A stretch of DNA of 64,000 bases from Phialocephala subalpina. Its lineage: Eukaryota > Ascomycota > Leotiomycetes > Helotiales > Mollisiaceae. The translations under genes and the position numbers were made by a program. Under the pieces are notes generated by a model. It saw nothing but the letters and a program-made list of their open reading frames with translations, was not told where the DNA came from and ran no database searches. This document shows positions 1 to 11,748 of this stretch, one piece after another (position 1 is the stretch's first letter; every line of letters begins with the position of its first letter). The stretch is from positions 1,676,133 to 1,740,132 of the forward strand of contig FJOG01000003.1 of assembly GCA_900073065.1 (NCBI GenBank). Reading direction: 5' to 3'.

Positions 1-67
1 TTCAAATTAGATAAATTGAGTTTTAAGCGGAATCCAAACTTATAACTTATAATAAAATATATATTAA

Positions 68-148
68 ATATATATAAAAGGGAGTAAAATTCCCTTTTAT
101 ATATATACAAAGGATAATACGGGGTTACGTGAAACGTAACCTCGTATT
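68..148. repeat. Two adjacent hairpins in the AT-rich block
   Basis: The first inverted repeat has arms at 68-83 and 91-106 (core ATAAAAGGGA / TCCCTTTTAT, about 16 bp, 7-nt loop). The second has arms at 116-130 and 134-148 (AATACGGGGTTACGT against ACGTAACCTCGTATT) with a 3-nt loop and one G/T mismatch. The second is one of the few GC-containing stretches in the block. Hairpins like these can be ends or sub-terminal structures of small transposons. No target-site duplication was identified. Confidence 0.7.
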
Positions 149-391
149 AAAATTAAGAGAACCTTATTTCAATATTCTTTAATTCTTTTAATAAAGATAA
201 AATAAAAACTACCCTTTTAATAATCGTATTTATAATTACGTATTTAGCTTTTATAGTACTTTGAGAAATAATAAATTATAATTTAGATTTTTATAATATA
301 AAACCATTGATTAATATAAAAACGTATTTACTAGTAAATTTAATTATAAATAAATCCCCGGTATAATTGGCATTATAATAACCCGGAATAA

Positions 392-392
<1 letters not shown>

Positions 393-436
<44 letters not shown>
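393..436. repeat. (TTA)n microsatellite
   Basis: About fourteen uninterrupted trinucleotide units of TTA/ATT lie inside the AT-rich block. Confidence 0.9.
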
Positions 437-437
<1 letters not shown>

Positions 438-838
438 AATATTATAAATATGAATTTTAAAATATAATATAAATATATTTAAAAATAAATTATTATCTTT
501 ATAATTATTTACTATAATATTAATTGAATATAATTTTGGATTCTTATTTATTGAAAATTATATAATTAGAATATAAGGAATTCGAGTAAATAAAAAATCG
601 AAATTCATTTCGAATTTCGAATTTAAAAATTAAAAATTAAAAATTAAAATCTTTTTTATTAAAAAATTATATTATATATATTAAATTAATTATTTATAAT
701 TTACAAAATATAAAAGTAAATAATTCGATATTTAATTTTTATCGAAATAATTAATTAAATTTTTTTTAAATACTTTAAATAATTTTAAATTATTAAAAGA
801 ATATTAAAATTATAATATTTTGATTTTATTTTACGAAT

Positions 839-1911
839 TTATATTATATTTATTTTCTTATAAAATTTTATAATAAATTTATATATAAAAAGCTTTTAAT
901 TAAAAGAATATTTATATAATATAATAATTATAATAAATAAAAAAGAATAATTTATTTTCTATATTATAAAATTATTATTTCTAATAAGAAATTACGTTTA
1001 AATTATTATATTATAATATATAATTAAATTCAAATTAATTCGGGTTTTAATTTCTTTAATATTTATATTAGAAATTACGATTAATATATAAATTTTTTAT
1101 TATTCGATAAAATTTATTTTAAAGAAAATCTATTGATTATATTAATTTTAATTTTAATTATTATTTAGCGTAACGCAAAATAAAAAGGATTTTAAACTTC
1201 TACTCGTTGAAAATCACGTGGTTAGAATATAAAGGTTCGAGTAAATAAGGAAAGAATTGAAATCGAATTTCGAGTTTAAAAATTAAAAATTGAAATATTT
1301 AAAAAAAATATTTAAATTTCTTTAATATTTATAATTAAAACTAAAAACCAAATTTATTCGAATTTAATTACGTAAATATTTTATTAATTGAAAACTTTTT
1401 ATATATATATTTATTATAAGATTTTATAAGAGAATAAATATAATATAAATTCGTAAAAATCAAATATTTAATGCGATTAATATTTTAATAAAGTTTATCG
1501 AAATAATAAAATATTTCTTTAAACGAATTATTTTGATTATTTTAATTAAATATAAATATTTATTTATTTATTTATAATTTCAAATCCTTATAAAAACGTA
1601 ATTTAAAAGCTAATAATTTAAAAAGTATATTATTAAATAAAGAAAAAGTAACCCCTCGTAAAAATATTCTCGCGAAATTTACGAAATAAAATACCAAAGT
1701 ATAAAAACAAAAAAAGTAAAAAAGTATTTATAAAATATAAATTACATTAAACTTTTATTTGAATAAAAAACGAAATAATAATATTTTAAATATCAAAGGA
1801 ATTAAAAAAACGAATTAATTTAAATTTAATTATATAAATATTCTATTAATTGAAAATATTTTATATATAAATTTATTATAAAATTTTATAAGAAAATAAA
1901 TATAATATAAA
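839..1911. repeat. Three-copy dispersed repeat, one copy inverted
   Basis: The 53-nt segment at 1859-1911 is, by eye, the exact reverse complement of 839-891. A third, diverged direct copy lies at 1389-1445. Weaker similarity extends on both sides, so the copies are roughly 745-905 (inverted), 1365-1530 and 1835-1985. This shows the block holds several copies of one element, as expected of an RIP target. I could not reconstruct the ancestral element. Confidence 0.75.
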
Positions 1912-2396
1912 GTCGTAAAATAAAATTCAAAATATTATTATTTTGGTAAAATATATTAGAATAATAAAATGTTTCTCTAAGTGAATTACTTTGGTAAATA
2001 CAAAATATTAATTATATTAAATTCTATTTAAATAAAAAATAAAATAATAATATTTTATTTTTATAAAAATAAAAAATAAAAAATAATTATTTAATTATAA
2101 TATTAAATTGAATTAAAAAAGGTAATAAAATCATATATTAAACATATTTATTATATTAATTATATTAATTTAAATTATATAAAAAATAAATATACAAAAA
2201 ATATTTAATTAATTTTATTATATATTTCGGAATTATTTAATTTGTTTAATATTTATACTTATAATTAAAATTATAAGTATAATCGCAATTTTGGTATAAT
2301 AATGGTTATAATAGAATACTAAATCGAAAAGCAATTAATCCTTTGTAATTTATTTATATTTCAAATACAAAAATATAATTTATAAAAAATCGTATT

Positions 2397-2458
2397 CTTG
2401 GGAATAAAATTGAGAATTTATATACATCTTGGGAATAAGATTGAGAATTTATATACAT
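2397..2458. repeat. 31-bp tandem duplication
   Basis: Two head-to-tail 31-bp units (2397-2427 and 2428-2458) beginning CTTGGGAATAA differ at a single A/G position. They lie close to the right margin of the AT-rich block. Confidence 0.9.
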
Positions 2459-2554
2459 TTAAAATTTTAAACCCTATTTTATTGTTGGAGTAATAAGCAA
2501 ATTTGAAAAGTTATAATCATGTAAATAAATATATTACTTGATTTAATTCGGAAA

Positions 2555-2579
2555 GTGGGGGAACCGATAAGTTCCCCAC
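2555..2579. repeat. Hairpin at the AT-block boundary
   Basis: GTGGGGGAAC and GTTCCCCAC flank a CGATAA loop exactly where composition changes from AT-rich to normal. It could be the terminal hairpin of an inserted element; no further evidence was seen. Confidence 0.6.
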
Positions 2580-2677
2580 CTTTGTAAAACCGAGCTCCTA
2601 GAACATAATCTTAAAGGAATATTCTATATAGTAGCACTGTTGGCACCCTTCTCTTTGTACAAATAATTATCTTCGAC

Positions 2678-4018
2678 ATGTCCATGCCATATATGTTGAC
2701 TTCTAGCTCTGTCGCCCTTGTAAGTTCAATCCCAATCCGGGTTCTCTTGGTATCCCAGGAGCAGATGCATGTGCGCCCAGCCACATTCACAGATTCAATT
2801 GGCCATTCCCTTCTCCCTTCCATGTTCATATTTTCGTACCGTGATTTGTTCGTGTGGTTTCACATATTAGGGCATACTGAATCATGTCCGTGTTCCTAGG
2901 TCACGGCATCCTCTGCGGGGCTAGGAGCAGCAACCGCTCGAGCCCTAGCCAGAAATGGCGTAAGGGTTGTTATCAACTATCTTTCCAGCAAAGAGAAAGC
3001 CGACAAACTGCTTGAGGATTTGAATGGTCTGCAGCCTGAAACCGGGAGTCGGGATGCTGACAGAGTGCCTCAATTCCTTGCAATCAAAGCTGATGTTTCT
3101 CAACGGGCCGAGCTGTCAAGGTTGATTGACGAGACCATTGACGTTATGGGGAGGCTCGACCTGGTGGTCTCAAATCAGGGATGGACAAAGATGAGAAACT
3201 TCCAAGATCTGGATGACAATGTCGAGGAGAGGTAAGCTTACTTCCATACTGATTTGCTGTTTTTGGTGTGAGAGCTTTGGAGGTGGGAGCTGGTCCAGGA
3301 GCCTCCCGCATACAACACAGTTTTTAAAGCCTGAAAAGCTCCCAGCTCCGAAGCTCTCTTCCAATAGACGACTTTTCACTGTTCTAAAAATATGGATAGT
3401 GACTGGGACACGTGCTTCAATATGAATGTCAAGTCCCACCTGTTTCTCTTTCACGCAGCAAGGAAACATCTGGAAGCCTCTGGGGGATCATTCATCACAA
3501 CAGCGTCACTGGCAGGGGTGAAGCCAAGCGGAAGTTCCGTGGTAGGTTTATTACCCCGGGCACGGTGACTGATTCGCTAACATGCCGATCCCCAAAGGCA
3601 TATTCTGTCACAAAAGCAGTGAGTGAGCCATGATACTAGACATCTTCCCAGGTAGTTGACTTTTACCAAGGCGCAGATACACCTGGTCAAGTCCTTGGCT
3701 CTGATTGCCGGGCCTGTTAGAGTCAATTCGGTTTCGCCTGGAATTCTCTTGACGGTGAGATGTTCCCTAGTCATGTCATAACATTCTGACTGACTGGCAA
3801 AGGACTGGGGACTTCAATTCCCAGCGTCGAAGGTTGAAGCAGCGATCGGAAAGAGCCCTTTGAAGAGAATTGCAACGGTAGAAGTAAGTCTTCCGACTTG
3901 GGATCGAGAGTGCCTACTCATCGTTATGTAGGATGTGGCTCAGCAGATACTCTTCTTGGCAAACAGCGCCTCCACCACAGGCGCAAACTCCGTGCTCGAT
4001 GCGGGTCTATCTTTGTGA
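2678..4018 (+). CDS. Short-chain dehydrogenase/reductase (classical SDR)
   Basis: This is an NAD(P)H-dependent oxidoreductase of unknown substrate. No single frame is long, but seven exons join cleanly: 2678-2719, 2900-3231, 3400-3541, 3598-3618, 3677-3754, 3803-3883 and 3932-4018. The product is about 260 aa, the usual length for classical SDRs. Visible landmarks in order are the cofactor-binding glycine motif in exon 2 as VTASSAGLG (an Ala in place of the usual first Gly), the SNQGW segment at the NNAG position, the structural Asn in FNMNVKSH, the catalytic Ser region ITTASLAG, the catalytic Tyr-Lys as YSVTK in the 21-nt exon 4, the SPG turn, and an LDAGLSL C-terminus. All introns are GT-AG. 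The first exon and start are the least certain part. The gene sits within 100 bp of the decayed AT-rich block yet shows no stop or frameshift in this model. Family is secure; substrate is not. Confidence 0.85.
3271..3357 (+). repeat. Inverted repeat inside SDR intron 2
   Basis: Arms at 3271-3291 and 3337-3357 are reverse complements at 19 of 21 positions (AGAGCTTTGGAGG... against ...CTCCGAAGCTCT) and would fold the 168-nt intron 3232-3399 into a stable stem. It resembles the palindromes in the sugar-transporter and zinc-knuckle introns further right. Confidence 0.65.
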
Positions 4019-5435
4019 GGTAGGATTTTACTTTGTGCTGCCCGAAGGCGCCATTCGACGGGCCTGTTGTGGGGAGCATCATATTACTTTGCCTAGCTTA
4101 AGGAGAGAATATGTTCGCGATGGTGGCCTTGGTGATGTCCTGTATGCCCCCAAAATCATTTGCGGAAGCAAGTAGAAGCCAGTGGCGCCATAGTGCAGCC
4201 TCTGAATCATACTATTCTATAAATCTCAGCCAGCGTCCGCCCCATTTGAGTGGTGAGGAGGGTTTTAATCACATCCAAAGCTCCCCATCACCCCTTCACC
4301 ACAGTCAATCTCATGGACCAAGCCAGAGACAGGCGATCCATTGTTGACCCGCCATCCAGGAGGGAATAGAACATTATTAGCATATCTCCAACCATTCATT
4401 ACTGGCCCTTCCCGGGTGAAGTGGATGCTTCCATGTTATGCCCTGTCTCGCCAGCTTCTCAAGAATTCCCCAGCGACGATGACAGAGAGGCTAGCGAGGG
4501 TTTTAAGGGAGAACATCTGTTCAGTAGATCTCTTTGCAACCACGGTATATTGTCTTCCACCCCAAAAGCTCCATTTTCGAACTCTATGGTTCGGTCAGGT
4601 TCTAAGAACTGCGATGATGACCTAGTGCCACCGAACGTGGCGGGTGGTATTTGACCAGTATTGACGTTCGTTGACTCGGTGACTGCTGTCTTTACCAGGG
4701 AGACTTGAAGCTTCATTACGAGGATCAGAGTACATACATACATTTGACTCTCGGTCGTTGACGATGGGTTTTGGAGCGAGAAGTGACGGTGCACAACTCT
4801 GGCACATCCTGCACCTCAAAGATCTTTGCTGTCTAGTCTAGATTGTTGCTTTCTAGTTCGAAATGACCAAGGAAAGTCATCACCAGAGAGCGCATGCCGG
4901 GGTCTACATTGAATAGCCCTCCTACACTTTTGACTACCGGTGCCGTCCTTTCGGCGAGCTTATGATGCTCAACCTGATGTGTGACTCGACCGGACAATGA
5001 TACTTCCATTTACAGAAGCCATAGAAAGCATCGGCAATAACGCAAGGCCCGAGGGATGATGAGACGAAACAGGTAAGATTATAAAGCAGTCAGTAGTCCA
5101 ATCGTAGCATAGATGAAATGGACTGGATGAAGACAACATGCCCAGGCAAAGTCAGGACTGTCGCTATTGATTCCGAGAAGATATCTATGCGCTGTGTGGG
5201 CGCACTGTCAGCATCGTACTGGCTGGATCGAAAGATCCGCAAGCTTGCTACATGCAGTCCTGGCTTTACGACGGACTAGATTAACCGCAGAGTCGAACTG
5301 AACGAGCCCAAAGAACGGAGCGCTTGCCGGCGAACTTTACTGAGGTTGCCTGGCAAAGGTCATAACTGATTTACATTTGTGTATATGCAATTCTATCCAC
5401 CAAACGTCGCTGAAAATGTTAATCGATGCGCCTGC
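4019..5435. other. Intergenic, no supported gene
   Basis: Only short overlapping frames on both strands were found, with no recognisable motif and no joinable splice pattern. The stretch separates the 3' ends of the SDR gene and RGP1. Confidence 0.5.
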
Positions 5436-7999
5436 CTATACAATAAGTCCATCTGAGAGACTATCATCTCGCTCCGAATTTCCTGCAAGAGCGCCATATA
5501 CCCTAAGAGGAACTGCTACTTCAAAACTTTCGCAATCTAATGCTTCTGCTGCCGCAAGGACGGCTCCTCGATCGTCTCTCGAAACCTCCTCTAGGAGGTC
5601 TGCATGCCTCAACTCAGCCTCCTCTCCCGTCAATCGAGGCGTAACAAACTCAATGCGAACTCTCCAATCGAGACTGACGCCGCTTGTGATGAATTCGGGT
5701 GTAGCTGATATGGGAATGGTGGGCGAAAAGACTACTCGCCGTGCAAACAAAGTTGATTCGGAATGAGAGACGTAGGCTTTGCGGGTAACCCGGAGAATAC
5801 TCGCTTCCGACCGCAAGGCAATCGAGGAATCTACCTTCTCTGACGTTTCCAGTACCATGTGTATGGCGTAGCACGGCACTTCGGCATCCGTGAAGTCAAT
5901 GGCTGCGGTAATAGTCTCACCAAGCCTGTAAGCTGGTCTCGCTAACATGACCACAGCTACTCGTTTTCCGCCACGAGCAATCTCAAACCTATTGGCGCTT
6001 TGCTGGGACTCAGTTGCGGTGTTGCTCCGCAAGATTGCCATATCTATGGCGTCCTTTACCGTTCCAGGCTCCTCGATTGATGACTGCCGCCGAGATCTGG
6101 GTGCCTCCGTTGGTGAAAGTAGACCAAGACTGGAATTCTGCCGTGGCCTGGACAGTAGATCATCCACATACGAGAGAAAATCGTCCACTGTTGACTCGCT
6201 CGACTTCGCCGCTGACTTGTGCCCCAAGTCTGACGTGAAAGACCTCGTGTCAGCTTGTTTCGGAGTTTCAATCGGTTTGACCTTGGCTTGGTCACGAAGG
6301 ATAATATACGGCAACATCAGATCGTGGCCAAGAAGCTCCCCGTGTGAGTTCACGCTTCCCAATATGCGGAATGGGACCTCCACGGACTTCACCTGTTGCT
6401 CCTTGGCACCCCCAGGACGTTGAGTGCCAATCACCAATTTGTACGATATCTTGATCGCCTTGCCACGATGACTGGGAGGTAAGCCTCTGGGTAGCTTAAA
6501 GGAGTAATTGAAACATCGAGTCTCGCCGGGGCTGAGACGTAGATCAACGAAAAGAATAGACTGCGGCGTGGAAAGAAGTGGTATCGACCGTGAGCTAGCA
6601 ATGCCCCTCATGTCCTTGATACTGCTAAGCTCACCACCACTAAGAAGCCCACCTAGGGAGTCTCCTATACTGCCCCACCCAAAGCTGCGTAAAAGACCGC
6701 TGTCTCGCTTATCTGTCTCGACCCCTATTACACCACCACCCTGACCACCAACAGCCCCTTTTCGCTTCACTTCTTCGAAAGGTGCTTGGTTGATCAATGA
6801 TGCGTCTAGAACGAAAGATCCGTGAATTTGGGCATACCCCATCATGAGTGTCTCGGGCGGCCTATGGTAGTTGATGGATGATAGGTTGGATGGTCGTCTC
6901 GAATGGCCCCCATATGATGGTGGCCGGCTGGGTTGTTGCGGAAGATATTCGGATGCTAGGGTTTCCGTAGAATTGTTACTGAGGGAATAGAACTCGCCGC
7001 TGCTGCGGGGTGTTCCTGCGATACTAGCAGGTGACAGTATGCGCGCCGCCGGGTCTGATATGACCAGCGGAACAGAAACACCTTCTCTGGATCGTCGAGA
7101 CAACAATCGCGGTCCCTCTTGCATGTATTGTGCCCCGCCGTCTCCGACGGAATAATCGACTGGTCTTGCATCTGCGGACGGTGACGCAACAGCTGGAAAC
7201 CTGAAGCTTTGAGAAAACGAGGCAGATCCTTTCCGCAAGGCGGAGGGTGTTCCTGGCACATTAGGTGTGCCCGGAGCGGTCGCTATTCCACTTTGTCGTC
7301 TCGACACTTTCTCAGGCAAGCTGGCATCTGCGCCACCAGGGAAGAACGAAAAATTGAGGGGGGAAGGCTGTGTCGAAGAACGATGATTTATAGGAGCTGT
7401 GGATGGTTAGTCATGCTACGATACTTTAATGATATAGGGCGAAGTAGGCGACTACCTGATGGTGGCCCTCCATTGACTCCATTTCTGCGTGGCACGATTT
7501 GTAAACTTGCAGATCGGCCATGCCCCCTTGATGGTCCCCGTGGCCTCTCCACCGTACTGCCGTTACTATCTACGTCTTCCGCTCCAACATCACTTGGTCC
7601 AATAGAGATGATAGAGATCGAGCGCTTGTGTGCATGCCCTTCTTTGGCGACCTTTGGTGCTCCTGTAGTCCATGAACTGGGACTGGGCTGTGGCCTCGCA
7701 GAGGCCGCTGGTGTGCTCAATGATAATGTAGTCCGGTGGCCTCTGGTCGTTGGGGTACCGCGGGAGCTTATAGCTGAGTTGCTCTTTCTTGGAGGTACTG
7801 GTATCTTTCGCTGCCTATCAGGTCGATCCGGCGCGGGAATGAAGCCATTGGCGGATTGCGGGTGTAAGGAAGCTCTTGAGTGTGTAGGGGCGTTGGCAAT
7901 ATTCTTGAAGGTGATCTGACACTCAATATCCTCCCCAGCAAAGACTGTCTGCTCCGCCCACTGCACGAAGACCCTGATATTGGTCAATGGCGTCGACAT
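5436..7999 (-). CDS. RGP1: Rgp1 family protein, Ric1-Rgp1 GEF subunit
   Basis: Rgp1 pairs with Ric1 to form the Golgi guanine-nucleotide exchange factor for the Rab Ypt6, acting in retrograde transport to the late Golgi. Two exons, 7999-7456 and 7396-5436, are joined across a 59-nt intron and give about 834 aa. The start MSTPLTNIRVFVQWAEQ leads straight into the arrestin-like beta-strand region, including FAGEDIECQITF. A long Ser/Pro/Arg-rich linker follows (about residues 60-330), then the conserved FNYSFKLPRGLPPSHRGKA and KISYKLVIGTQR blocks, and a C-terminal beta-sandwich ending in EVAVPLRVYGAL. Fungal Rgp1 proteins are commonly this long because of the linker. An in-frame stop ends the protein at 5436. 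Function is by family similarity. Confidence 0.88.
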
Positions 8000-8498
8000 A
8001 GCGATAATACAGAAGTTGCAGCTCCTTCTAGTCGAAGGAGATCAATACTGCCAGTCATGGATGCAGCGAAGATAAAACTGGTATGCGCCAGTTTTGCAGC
8101 ATAATGAGAATTGGTGGATGGTGAATACAGACGCGCCAGGAAACAATATGACTTTCTTTCTTGGTGAGCTCCAAGCAGTGATGAGCTGGGTCTGGTCCGG
8201 GGAAACACTAGACCAAATTTGGACTAGGCGTTATCCAACGTCATGCCAACGGTAACTGCCAAATGCGGCTTCAAAGTAAACAGAGTTTAGGATTCAGCAT
8301 CTCTGCAACTTAAACCATCAACAGACGAATCTCTGCCAAACTCGCGACTGCTGAGCTGAAGGTTGAGCCCTTCTTGTCCTAATTGGGCGCGCAGAGGTAC
8401 GTTGCTGCTCTCTCTGATCGATGACTATTGCCCTGCTAACGCGCGGAATGTTAGATTGTTAGATCAGGCTGTTTGTTTGCTCAGAGACCAAAAGCACG

Positions 8499-9506
8499 AT
8501 GACCTCCTTCATTACAACCGTGTTAGTACTTATTTCCTTCTCATGGCTAGCATACTGCAGATGTTGAGCCCTCGGCCTCCAAAGCCTCTGTCTCCTGTAT
8601 GCACCTTGACCCAGTCCGACTCGTCCATGACGATTTCGGTGAAACACGACGAAGATCCCTTCATTCAGCTTCCTGAAGCATCATATGTGTCTCCTTACTT
8701 ACGAAATCCGTTCGACAGAAACCAGCGGACGAGAAACCAGTTCAGACCTCGCAATGCTACCAAAGGTACATCGAGCTACCAACTACGACAATATGCGGAG
8801 GCTACACTAGGTGGAGGTAGTCTGCGCAAGATTGTGAAGCTTCCAGAAGGTGAAGATGAGAACGAGTGGTTGGCAGTTAACAGTAATTCATCTCAATCAT
8901 GTTGTTGACGCTCCCGAAACTCATACGCTTGCAGTGGTGGATTTCTACAATCATATCAACCTCCTCTACGGATCGATTACCGAGTTCTGCTCCCCACAAT
9001 CATGCCCTGAAATGAAGGCAACGGATGAGTGCGTCATATCTGCCTTCAGCATGCCCTCTTGCTGATATCTTGTGATAGGTTTGAATATCTCTGGCAAGAT
9101 TCCGAGAATTACAAGAGACCAACCAAGATGCCGGCACCAACATACATCGAGCATTTGATGGCCTGGGTTCAGAGCAACATCGATAACGAAGCCGTCTTCC
9201 CGAGTCGAATTGGTACGTGTCAATTGCTATCTCAAAGCTTATAGCCCTGCTAACATGTTCCAAGGCGTCCCATTCCCAAAGTCCTTCCCTAGCATGATTC
9301 GGCAAGTGTTCAAGAGGATGTATCGTGTCTACGCCCATATTTACTGCCACCACTACCCTGTTATTCGTGAGCTTGGTCTGGAGGCACACCTTAATACAAG
9401 CTTCAAGCATTATGTTCTCTTCATCGATGAGCATAACCTGGCAAGCGGCAAGGACTTCTGGGGGCCTCTAGGTGACCTTGTGGACAGTATGCTCAGAAGT
9501 GACTGA
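8499..9506 (+). CDS. MOB1: Mob1 kinase activator
   Basis: Mob1 binds and activates NDR/LATS-type kinases (Dbf2, Sid2) in the mitotic exit/septation initiation network. Five exons, 8499-8521, 8719-8882, 8935-9028, 9079-9212 and 9265-9506, give 218 aa, the normal length. The tiny first exon encodes MTSFITTV and splices to [11 protein letters not shown], reproducing the usual Mob1 N-terminus. Landmarks are [23 protein letters not shown], the zinc-ligand cysteines in [23 protein letters not shown], the zinc-ligand histidines in [16 protein letters not shown], and the C-terminal [13 protein letters not shown]. The junction codon between exons 2 and 3 is ATG (VNMVDFYNHI). Intron 1 (197 nt) has no stop in the exon-2 frame and contains an ATG at 8543, so retention of that intron could yield a different N-terminus. 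Confidence 0.95.
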
Positions 9507-10121
9507 GCTGGAGGGTTCTTTAATGGATGAAGCAGATACGAGCATGTGAACGGCGTTGTTATGGCTGCTGGCGTCTTTGGGAAGCGAAATTTGATGTCCT
9601 GGGGAGGGTTATTGGAGACGACCGTTATGAAAGGGTGTACTTAAATCAGCATGGAATCAACGGAATTGCACAAACGTATTTTCATTCGAGAGGTAGTATG
9701 TGACTAGTACACTAAAACATATATTCCCCGACGAAGCATTTAGGACCTCTTCAATTCTTCATTACTTCACCAGTGCTCCTCAAGCACACACCAATTTCTC
9801 CATGTAAATCAGGCAACGATTGAGAGGTATAAATTCAGAGTGTTTATCAGGAAGAGAAAAAAAACAGAACAGAAGTTAGCCTGACATCTGCTCTTACCAT
9901 AACCGAGATAGATTTCTACATTACATCGACTTCATTCTCCCAACTGACTACCTAGGTAAACTTTCGTGTTCACCGAAACCGAGACCTCAGATAAATTCGG
10001 CCTTGTCACGTGACTTAGCGTGCTCTTTACCCGAGTTGAAAACGATTTGAAGCCTCACGACCATAACGCCTGTATTTGATCTTCTCAACGTCAATTGAAG
10101 ACCGCCAGCCCTCCCTTCACC
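9507..10121. other. Intergenic between MOB1 and ATP5
   Basis: About 0.6 kb containing the MOB1 3' end and the ATP5 promoter. No coding motif was seen. Confidence 0.5.
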
Positions 10122-11025
10122 ATGCTCTCGAACCGAGCCATGCTGCGCATTCGCGCCTCAGCTTCCCAACGGGTTGTTGCTTCGAGAGCCATCCCAGCTT
10201 TGCAGTTCCGATCGTACGCAACTCCTACTGCTGCCGATTCGAAGCCCCCGGTCGCTCTCTACGGTCTCGATGGAACCTATGCCTCAGCTCTGGTACGAAA
10301 ATATCCTCAATCCTTGGTCATAGGCAGATTGGGAGCTCAATTGAGCATCTGGGGAATAGCGGGAAGGTCTAGAAAGCCGTTGCTAATACACTCAACAGTA
10401 CACAGCCGCCGTGAAGAGTTCGACTCTCGAGAGCACCGCAAAGGCGATCAACGCGCTGAACGAAGTGTACCACAAGGATGCCAAGCTGGCTGTGATCATG
10501 CAAGCGCCAACCTTGAGCGCCGAAGACAAGTCCGCAATTATCACCGAGCTGCAGAAGCATACCGGAGGAGTGGACAAGGGAGACACTGTCAAGAACTTCC
10601 TTACTACTTTGGCGGATTACAATAGACTGGGCCTTTTGAAGGGTGTCTGCGAGAAGTTTGGAGAGCTGATGAGTGCTGCCAGAGGCGAGGTTGAGTTGAC
10701 TGTCATCAGTGCTTCGGTGAGTGGATAACGGGAATTCGGAAATGAGAATAGCTCTGACGAGTTTGCAGCAATTGGATAGCAGGACACTTTCTCGTCTTGA
10801 GTCGGCAGTCTCAAAGTCCCAATACGTTGGTCAAGGCAAGAAGCTCAAGGTCACTAACAAGGTATCTAAATCCCTATCTTCTGGCAGAGAACATGCTCAT
10901 ACGGTTCACAGGTCAACCCGGATATCCTCGGAGGACTCGTCGTTGAAATTGGTGACCGAACTATCGATCTCAGCGTCTCAGCACGGATTGCAAAGATGAA
11001 CAAACTCCTCACTGATACCTTGTAA
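10122..11025 (+). CDS. ATP5: ATP synthase subunit 5 (OSCP), mitochondrial
   Basis: OSCP is the stator subunit that links the F1 head to the peripheral stalk of mitochondrial ATP synthase. Four exons, 10122-10292, 10399-10716, 10769-10861 and 10912-11025, give about 231 aa. The N-terminus is rich in Arg, Ser and Ala with no acidic residues (MLSNRAMLRIRAS...), typical of a mitochondrial presequence. It is followed by PPVALYGLDGTYASAL-YTAA, the conserved start of mature fungal OSCP. The C-terminal exon carries NPDILGGLVVEIGDR.IDLSV, the strongly conserved OSCP/delta signature. All introns are GT-AG; the first is 106 nt and contains the 12-nt palindrome GCTCAATTGAGC. Confidence 0.95.
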
Positions 11026-11748
11026 AATAAAATTCCCTTAGTCTAGAAGGAGCGGAGAATGAGTGTGGGCGGTCGAGGGAATGGCATGTATATGAGTTTG
11101 AGAATTAAACATTTCCATTTGATCCGACCTACTTTCATCCGCTTGGTGTGCCTATATTCTGTGGCATACGATGTTCTCTCTTTCTGGGGCAACTCAGGTC
11201 ATTTTCAAACGGAAACGGGATTGTCGGCATATTTGAATGTCCATGCAAACGCTGTTACCTACGTTGCGCCATTTTGATCGGTTTGAGTGTCTCTGCCGCA
11301 TAACCAACAATTCTAACGCAATGTTCGACTTTCTTGTCGGCTGGAGGAATGATTATCGGCACATGGAGTCAATACGTAAAGCAGTGACGGATGTTTGAGA
11401 GGTACGTGTGAAGCGCACAAGGTAGCATTGTCTACTATTCTATTAGGCCTATCTCTATTCCTTTAGCTCTACGTTTGCACTCTAACATTGCTGGCTTGTA
11501 AGCTCGTAAAGTACGAGAAAGCTAGAAGTAACGAGAACAATGAAGCAATGAGCAGAAGACTTCGCTTTGACCCAGCAGGCCCCTCAGATCAGAAACCTCA
11601 CTGGCCATCAACTGCGGGAAATCTCAGAGTTAGTATTACTTCTTTCAGATAAGTTTCATGGGGAATAGGGCTGAATGAAGAGGAGGAAGTATGTTTCGAG
11701 AGATGAACTATGTCTCACGCATCCTGAAGCAATCCAAATAGAGAAGAA
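11026..11748. other. Intergenic between ATP5 and the GH63 gene
   Basis: This is the space between two convergent genes. No coding or RNA-gene signal was recognised. Confidence 0.5.

Larger units (their letters stand above)
1..2590. repeat. AT-rich, RIP-like decayed repeat block
   Basis: The sequence is almost entirely A and T with very few CpG or GC-containing words, and then switches abruptly near 2550-2600 to normal composition. No reading frame of useful length exists. Degenerate repeats are visible inside it. A segment around 540-650 (Gly-less AT text containing the words attagaatataagg, cgagtaaata and aaaaattaaaaatt) recurs around 1200-1290, and a second family recurs three times (separate entry). 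Such blocks in Pezizomycotina are typically transposons mutated C-to-T by repeat-induced point mutation. That origin is inference: no transposon protein survives here to name the element. Confidence 0.85.

Noticed and set aside
1..2590. AT-rich block as mitochondrial or centromeric DNA
   Set aside because: No mitochondrial gene or tRNA is present. Repeat copies and an abrupt edge fit an RIP-mutated transposon block better; a centromere cannot be judged from 2.6 kb.
2900..4018. SDR fragments as a pseudogene
   Set aside because: Seven exons join with proper GT-AG signals and unbroken frame, restoring all catalytic motifs, so an intact gene is the better model.
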